DNA of 64,000 nucleotides from Verrucomicrobiota bacterium. GTDB taxonomy: Bacteria; Verrucomicrobiota; Verrucomicrobiia; Opitutales; Opitutaceae. The notes below the pieces were generated by a model, which did no database searches, was not told the origin of the DNA, and saw nothing but the letters and a program-made list of their open reading frames with translations. Position 1 is the stretch's first letter. Each line of letters begins with the position of its first letter. A program made the translations under genes and the position numbers. Positions 62,324-64,000 of this stretch are shown here, piece by piece. The DNA is taken from NCBI GenBank assembly GCA_016235555.1, contig JACRKC010000081.1, forward strand, positions 1 to 64,000, read 5' to 3'.

Positions 62324-62959
62324 TCAGAGATGCAGGAAATGCCGCCAGTCCGGATGCTTCGCTTCGCGCACGGTCGCCGAGACCGGGAGCGGTTTCGGCG
62401 TAGCGGGTTTCCGCATGAGCCGCAGGCCGGCTTCGTGCGGGAGCCGGTTGGCCTTGAGGGAGTTGATCTCCTTCTTCGACCAGACGAGGTTCTCGAACGA
62501 GTCGCGGCCACCACGGTCGCGCGGCACGACGTGGTCGAGGTTGCCGCCATGCTTGCCGACGAATTCTCCGGTGTATTGGCAGACGCCCCGGTCGCGCTCG
62601 AAGATCGCGGCGCGCGTGACGCGCGGGATGCGCAGCGGCATGCGGTCGAACTGCGTCGAGACGATGACCGTCGGCACGCGGACGTGGAGCTTCGGCGTCG
62701 AGATCGAGAAATCGAAATCGCGCACCGGCAGCTTGGTCCATTCATCCCACGGGAGCGGGTTCAGGTAGAGCGGCCGGTCGAAGTTCCAGGAACCGTCCTC
62801 GAGCTTCGGGTAAGCGATGTCCACGCCGAGCGCCGGCGGCAGGCCGGCCGCGCCGCCGTTGAGCGCGATGAGCGCCTGCTTGACGGTGCGATGGCCGATG
62901 ACCTGCCACGCGCGGTTGAGCGAGAGGACGATGGGCTTGTCGAGAATGTCGGTGTTCAT
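62324..62959 (-). CDS. HNH endonuclease-domain protein
   Basis: 211 residues from ATG 62959 (a GTG 11 codons upstream is possible). The N-terminal half (VLSLNRAWQVIGHRTVKQAL) is family-specific. The HNH motif is CQYTGEFVGKHGGNLDHVVP followed by RDRGGRDSFENLVWSKKEIN, with the catalytic His in LDHVVP and the Asn in FENLV; zinc-type Cys pairs are not obvious. Free-standing proteins like this are frequent in phages and integrative elements. It is the first protein gene after the tRNA array. Confidence 0.85.
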   Translation of the reverse strand: MNTDILDKPIVLSLNRAWQVIGHRTVKQALIALNGGAAGLPPALGVDIAYPKLEDGSWNFDRPLYLNPLPWDEWTKLPVRDFDFSISTPKLHVRVPTVIVSTQFDRMPLRIPRVTRAAIFERDRGVCQYTGEFVGKHGGNLDHVVPRDRGGRDSFENLVWSKKEINSLKANRLPHEAGLRLMRKPATPKPLPVSATVREAKHPDWRHFLHL

Positions 62960-63027
62960 GGAAGAGATGGATTGAAAAACGTGATGGCTCACGCTGAACC
63001 CAGCTCCGCCAACGTCGGTGTGTGTTC

Positions 63028-63042
63028 TTTTTTGCGAAAAAA
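63028..63042 (-). terminator. T6-CGC-A6 hairpin directly after the tRNA array
   Basis: On the minus strand TTTTTT-CGC-AAAAAA begins immediately after the CCA of tRNA-Thr. The U-run after the last tRNA could release RNA polymerase or mark a processing site. Weak stem; call is tentative. Confidence 0.35.
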
Positions 63043-63117
63043 TGGATCTCCGCGCCGGGCTTGCGCCGGCCTCTGCGGTTTACGAAACCGCTGCATCGCT
63101 ACCAATGCTTGCAGAGA
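63043..63117 (-). tRNA. tRNA-Thr(CGT), recoded elbow
   Basis: 75 nt including CCA. Acceptor TCTCTGC/GCGGAGA with T73; D-stem GCAT/ATGC; anticodon stem GCGGT/ACCGC with loop TTCGTAA; T-stem GCCGG/CCGGC with loop CGCAAGC. All stems pair. Position 55 is G instead of U. The D-loop TGGTAGCG contains AG in the place expected for GG. It is the last tRNA before the HNH gene. Confidence 0.88.
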
Positions 63118-63123
63118 ACGAAA

Positions 63124-63260
63124 TGGCTGCCGGGGCATGAGTCGCACATGCACCCACGGTTTGACTCACCGGCGCTCGCCCCTGCGGGGTCGACCTTCGG
63201 TCGATCCATCTCCGCTGCGCTCCGTCAGAGACCGCTGTCCTGCTGTTAGACGACCCGGCA
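63124..63260 (-). tRNA. tRNA-Gln(CTG) interrupted in the anticodon loop
   Basis: Acceptor TGCCGGG/CCCGGCA, G73, CCA. The 5' half TCGTCTAACAGCAGGACA is nearly the standard Gln D-arm. Anticodon stem GCGGT/ACCGT encloses CTCTGA, a 63-nt insertion (63162-63224), then A; removing it leaves the 7-nt loop CTCTGAA and a 74-nt tRNA. T-stem GCATG/CATGC is perfect with loop TGCGACT (usual TTCGACT), so only position 55 is changed, U to G; A18 replaces G18. Confidence 0.88.
63162..63224 (-). other. Intron-like insertion in tRNA-Gln(CTG)
   Basis: 63 nt starting CGGAGCGCAGCGGAGATGG and ending GGTGAGTCA, placed after position 37 (boundaries ambiguous by one A). It folds into TCGACC-GAA-GGTCGA and CCCC-GCA-GGGG hairpins. 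Exon/intron TGAC and the intron-end GTCA could pair across the junction. A close relative interrupts tRNA-Ser(CGA). Far too short for a group I intron. Confidence 0.75.
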
Positions 63261-63261
63261 C

Positions 63262-63349
63262 TGGCGGAGGGTTGAGGTCCCGCCCCTCAGCGAAACTAAT
63301 CGCCGCACGCGTTAGCACCGCGGCTCCCGACTCTCGGAATTAACCCTCC
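63262..63349 (-). tRNA. tRNA-Ser(GCT), recoded elbow
   Basis: 88 nt with CCA. Acceptor GGAGGGT/ACCCTCC, G73. D-arm TTCCG-AGAGT-CGGGA has a 5-bp stem and only a 5-nt loop. Anticodon stem CCGCG/CGCGT, loop GTGCTAA. A long variable arm marks it as type II (Ser). T-stem TGAGG/CCTCA, loop GGCGGGA with G55. One base separates it from tRNA-Gln. Confidence 0.85.
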
Positions 63350-63356
63350 GTGAAAT

Positions 63357-63430
63357 TGGTCCTCGCGCACGGTAACGCTCCGCGTTCGATCGGTTATCAG
63401 CCGATTGCTCTGCTTTTGAGCTACACGAGG
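63357..63430 (-). tRNA. tRNA-Ile(GAT), recoded elbow
   Basis: 74 nt with CCA. Acceptor CCTCGTG/CGCGAGG, A73; T8 A9; D-stem GCTC/GAGC with loop AAAAGCA (A18 G19); anticodon stem ATCGG/CCGAT, loop CTGATAA; T-stem CGCGG/CCGTG, loop AGCGTTA. Position 55 is G, and 54/58 are A/T, the reverse of the normal T54-A58 pair. Confidence 0.88.
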
Positions 63431-63434
63431 AAAT

Positions 63435-63585
63435 TGGCGGAGAGCGGAGGACTTGCGCCTCAACCGGCAGAGCCGACCCATCTGCTTTGACTCGCTGCGC
63501 TCGCCCCTGCGGGTCGACCTGCGGTCGATCCATCTCCGCTTCGCTCCGTCGAAACAGCGTCCGCACCTCGGCGGATTCACTCTCC
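63435..63585 (-). tRNA. tRNA-Ser(CGA) interrupted in the anticodon loop
   Basis: Acceptor GGAGAGT/GCTCTCC, G73, CCA. D-arm TCCGC-CGAGGT-GCGGA. 5' anticodon side GCTGT then TTCGA, a 61-nt insertion (63488-63548), then AA and GCAGA; removal gives loop TTCGAAA with three Watson-Crick pairs plus a wobble in the stem, so the stem is weak. Variable arm CGGC-TCT-GCCG. T-arm loop CGCAAGT with G55. Without the insertion the length is 90 nt. Confidence 0.8.
63488..63548 (-). other. Intron-like insertion in tRNA-Ser(CGA)
   Basis: 61 nt starting CGGAGCGAAGCGGAGATGG and ending GCGAGTCA. It differs from the tRNA-Gln insertion at roughly six positions including two indels. Same hairpins: TCGACC-GCA-GGTCGA and CCC-GCA-GGG. 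Inserted one or two bases nearer the anticodon than in Gln, depending on how the flanking A residues are assigned. Confidence 0.72.
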
Positions 63586-63592
63586 AGAAAAA

Positions 63593-63678
63593 TGGCGGAG
63601 AGCAGTGGTCCTGCCCCACAGGCCTTGCGGCCCGAAACGGCTTCCAACCGATCACCGCGCTTTGCGGTTTTACTCTCC
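63593..63678 (-). tRNA. tRNA-Ser(GGA), recoded elbow
   Basis: 86 nt with CCA. Acceptor GGAGAGT/GCTCTCC, G73. D-arm ACCGC-AAAGC-GCGGT (5-bp stem, 5-nt loop with AG). Anticodon loop TTGGAAG on a stem with one mismatch. Variable arm GGCC-GCAA-GGCC. T-stem TGTGG/CCACT with one T-T mismatch and loop GGCAGGA (G55, C56). Confidence 0.83.
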
Positions 63679-63685
63679 GAAAAAT

Positions 63686-63774
63686 TGGCGGAGACGAGAG
63701 GTCACGCTCCCCAGCGGCCAGCCCGCCCTGCCCGCTTCAAACGGGTGCCGGCGCGCTTGTCCGGTTTCGCCTCC
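63686..63774 (-). tRNA. tRNA-Ser(TGA), recoded elbow
   Basis: 89 nt with CCA. Acceptor GGAGGCG/CGTCTCC, G73. D-stem CCGG/CCGG with AAGC in the loop. Anticodon loop TTTGAAG on stem ACCCG/CGGGC (four pairs). Variable arm GCGG-GCTGG-CCGC. T-stem TGGGG/CCTCT is imperfect; loop AGCGTGA has G55 C56. Confidence 0.8.
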
Positions 63775-63779
63775 GAAAG

Positions 63780-63852
63780 TCCCCGCGGCAGGATTTGCAC
63801 CTGCGTCGATCCGCTTAGAAGGCGGAGGCCTGGACTACTCGGCCACGCGGAG
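63780..63852 (-). tRNA. tRNA-Arg(TCT), recoded elbow, no encoded CCA
   Basis: 73 nt. Acceptor CTCCGCG/CGCGGGG, A73, followed by CTT rather than CCA, unlike its neighbours. D-stem GCC/GGC with loop GAGTAGTCCA (AG at 18-19). Anticodon stem TCCGC/GCGGA, loop CTTCTAA. T-stem GCAGG/CCTGC, loop TGCAAAT with G55. Confidence 0.88.
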
Positions 63853-63857
63853 AAACA

Positions 63858-63999
63858 TGGACCTCACGGCGGGATTGACTCGCGCTCTCGCGCTCGGGGC
63901 TTCGCCCCACGCCTGCGGCGCGCCGGTCGGCCCGCTGGCCTTCCCCACCCACAACGCGGCGTTCGAAGCGCTGCATGATTATAACTTCACCACGCGAGG
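63858..63999 (-). tRNA. tRNA-Arg(TCG) with an insertion in the T-arm loop
   Basis: 142 nt. Acceptor CCTCGCG/CGTGAGG, T73, CCA. D-stem GTGA/TCAT; anticodon stem CAGCG/CGCCG (one A-C mismatch), loop CTTCGAA. T-stem GTGGG/CCCGC, with a loop of 74 nt instead of 7 (63874-63947) starting TG and ending CAAT. The excess, about 67 nt, contains GGGGC-GAA-GCCCC and GCGC-GAGA-GCGC hairpins and ends GCGAGTCA like the other insertions. An alternative T-stem GCGGG (63931-63935) is possible. It is the first tRNA visible; the array may continue outside the window. Confidence 0.7.
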
Positions 64000-64000
64000 A

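Noticed and set aside
63124-63585. Group I introns in the tRNA genes
   Set aside because: Insertions of 61-63 nt cannot contain the group I core.

Overview
The window is about 64 kb of GC-rich DNA with no rRNA. Its gene content points to a free-living, polysaccharide-degrading member of the Verrucomicrobiota, most like the Opitutaceae: a FecI/FecR/STN-TonB receptor module, Tat-exported Gfo/Idh/MocA proteins including a GH109-type one, GH88- and GH16-type enzymes, a giant Ala/Thr-rich NHL and immunoglobulin-like surface protein with a tail type I associate with Verrucomicrobia, and very dense intergenic palindromes. The taxonomic call is inference from family content.

Layout: 0.2-4.4 kb holds an S9 peptidase, a PIN toxin remnant, a hicBA pair and a small membrane protein boxed by long inverted repeats. 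4.6-11 kb is the 2111-residue NHL/Ig protein; an IS110 element with a frameshifted transposase sits just upstream, inserted in a MITE-like repeat. 12.8-17.8 kb is a sigma / anti-sigma / TonB receptor operon. 18-30.8 kb is housekeeping and metabolism (lipoate ligase-like protein, RmlD-like reductase, pdxH and a sensor kinase, DUF985, M20 peptidase, serine hydrolase, MarC, GH88-like, aldo-keto reductase, rlmN). 31-43.7 kb carries carbohydrate genes, trpB2, a Fic protein and an S9 pseudo-peptidase. 43.9-57 kb has two EamA transporters, sthA, three tandem paralogues of an unrecognised exported family, a ROK protein, an amidohydrolase and a beta-propeller. 57-58.2 kb has two Hsp20 genes.

The most remarkable part is 58.8-64 kb, all on the minus strand. 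Nine tRNA genes packed a few bases apart (Arg-TCG, Arg-TCT, Ser-TGA, Ser-GGA, Ser-CGA, Ile-GAT, Ser-GCT, Gln-CTG, Thr-CGT) are followed by an HNH endonuclease, a FliA-like sigma factor, two hypothetical ORFs and an RtcB RNA ligase. In eight of the nine tRNAs, T-loop position 55 is G instead of the near-universal U/pseudouridine and the D-loop reads AG where GG is expected, so the tRNA elbow appears systematically recoded (the ninth also seems to have G55). Two of them (Gln-CTG, Ser-CGA) carry closely related 61-63 nt insertions in the anticodon loop, at or next to the site used by archaeal/eukaryal tRNA introns; removing them restores 7-nt loops. A third tRNA has an insertion of about 67 nt in its T-arm loop. 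RtcB is the ligase that seals spliced tRNA exons in archaea and animals, so a bacterial tRNA splicing or tRNA-repair island is the leading hypothesis.

A second theme is repeats. At least ten palindrome families occupy most gene junctions. Two are MITE-like, with terminal inverted repeats and 8-12 bp flanking direct repeats. Others have entered genes in frame (rlmN, the lipoate ligase-like gene) or lie between the only available ATG and the signal peptide of exported proteins.
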